NCBI RefSeq assembly: GCF_011170125.1
Contig: NZ_BLLN01000005.1
Coordinates: 2,108,001-2,172,000, forward strand
Direction of reading: 5' to 3'
DNA: 64,000 nt
From: Streptomyces diastaticus subsp. diastaticus
Lineage (GTDB): Bacteria; Actinomycetota; Actinomycetes; Streptomycetales; Streptomycetaceae
The position numbers and the translations under genes are program-made. Under the pieces are notes generated by a model. That model worked only from the letters and a program-made list of their open reading frames with translations. It did no database searches and was not told where the DNA came from. This document shows, one piece after another, positions 63,380-64,000 of this stretch. Numbering within the stretch: the stretch's first letter is position 1; each line of letters opens with the position of its first letter.

Positions 63380-64000
63380 TCAGCTCCCCTGGGTCGGGTC
63401 GCCCGCACCGTCGGCGGGCAACGCTTCGTCTGCGGTCACGACGGACCCGGCGCTCCGGCGGGAGGCGGGCGGCAGGGTCTCCCCCGTGTCCGCGAGCAGC
63501 TCCCTGACGGCGGCCGCGACCTCGTCCGGATACTCCATCATGGCGACGTGTCCCGCGTCCGGCAGAGTCAGCAGCCGGGAACCCCGGAAGGCGACGGCCG
63601 CGCGGCGCGCCATCCGGTGGCCCACGAGCCGGTCGCGCCCGCCGTAGACGAGCAGCGTGGGCGCGAGCACCCGGCCGGCCTGGCGCCACAGGCCGTGCTG
63701 GCCGCCGAGGGTGTAGGCGTCGACGATGCCGCGGGCGGAGCGGACCATGGCGTCCCAGAAGTACGGCAGCGCCATCCGGCGCTCCATCTCCTCGACGGCG
63801 TTGCGGAACGCCTCGGGAGAGACCCGGGCCGGGTCTCCGTAGCAGAGGCCGAGGACGCCGCGGGTGCGCTGTTCGGCCGTCAGGTCACGGGCGGCGCGGG
63901 TCAGCAGGGCGCCCATGCCGGGCAGCGCCAGCAGGCCGGTGGGGACCGCGGAGCGCTGGATGCGCAGTTCGGGCAGGGCCGGGGAGACCAGGGTGAGGGT
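63380..64000 (-). CDS. alpha/beta hydrolase (5' end cut by window)
   Basis: The frame is open to base 64000, so only the C-terminal 206 residues are visible. Cap-domain stretch EEMERRMALPYFWDAMVRSARG, then VYGGRDRLVGHRMARR (acid residue) and LPDAGHVAMMEYPDEV (catalytic His). The nucleophile motif lies outside the window. It precedes the DUF3152 gene by nine bases, so the two are probably co-transcribed. Confidence 0.88.
   Translation of the reverse strand, partial: TLTLVSPALPELRIQRSAVPTGLLALPGMGALLTRAARDLTAEQRTRGVLGLCYGDPARVSPEAFRNAVEEMERRMALPYFWDAMVRSARGIVDAYTLGGQHGLWRQAGRVLAPTLLVYGGRDRLVGHRMARRAAVAFRGSRLLTLPDAGHVAMMEYPDEVAAAVRELLADTGETLPPASRRSAGSVVTADEALPADGAGDPTQGS

Overview
The window reads as a stretch of actinobacterial chromosome, almost certainly Streptomyces. 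Base composition is very high in G+C, real genes have G or C at nearly every third codon position, many starts are GTG, and the gene set and order (aroA-rsgA, hisN, UPF0182, wblC/whiB7, uvrD2, adnAB, moeZ) match the conserved Streptomyces core. I see no integrase, transposase, phage gene or CRISPR array. The window is ordinary core chromosome with a few odd spots.

Layout. 1-2.8 kb (- strand): a cut metallo-beta-lactamase-fold hydrolase, a DksA/TraR-type zinc-finger protein and a YedK/HMCES abasic-site protein. 2.9-8.1 kb (+): M50-like membrane peptidase, aroA, rsgA, a Gdx/SugE-type SMR transporter and hisN. 8.1-10.1 kb: catalase and a divergent Fur-family regulator sharing an operator region. 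10.2-12.9 kb: two identical initiator tRNA genes, each with its own terminator, on either side of a Sel1-repeat gene. 12.9-22.4 kb: UPF0182 membrane protein, PPA1309 protein, PDZ/Lon-like protease, MoaE, an NAD-dependent epimerase, a DUF2342 metalloprotease and a NUDIX hydrolase. 22.5-25.7 kb (-): a TerD-AIM24 fusion and two stand-alone AIM24 proteins. 25.8-29.8 kb: YgjP-like peptidase, ThiF-like protein and an ABC1/AarF kinase with a strange tail.

31-46 kb is mainly DNA repair and stress response on the minus strand: WblC (WhiB7) with a complete-looking regulatory leader (AT-rich autoregulated promoter, upstream ORF, intrinsic terminator), UvrD2, mycoredoxin (+), NudC, an M20 peptidase, the AdnA/AdnB recombination helicase-nucleases separated by a 15-bp minisatellite, and an alkyltransferase-like (ATL) protein.

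46-52.6 kb (+): a membrane flippase with a kinase-like middle domain, then two tandem secreted TAP-type alpha/beta hydrolases, the second broken by a frameshift over its active site. 52.7-64 kb (-): MoeZ; a four-gene operon (PelF-like glycosyltransferase, polytopic membrane protein, NAD-epimerase, spherulin-4/GH135-like hydrolase) that looks like a Pel-type exopolysaccharide locus; a DUF3152 zinc metalloprotein; and a cut alpha/beta hydrolase.

The most interesting points are the wblC leader, the Pel-like operon and its glycosyltransferase with an approximately 840-residue repetitive tail, the AIM24/TerD cluster, and the minisatellite between adnA and adnB. Start sites were chosen from visible ribosome binding sites and remembered family N-termini; no database search or computation was run.
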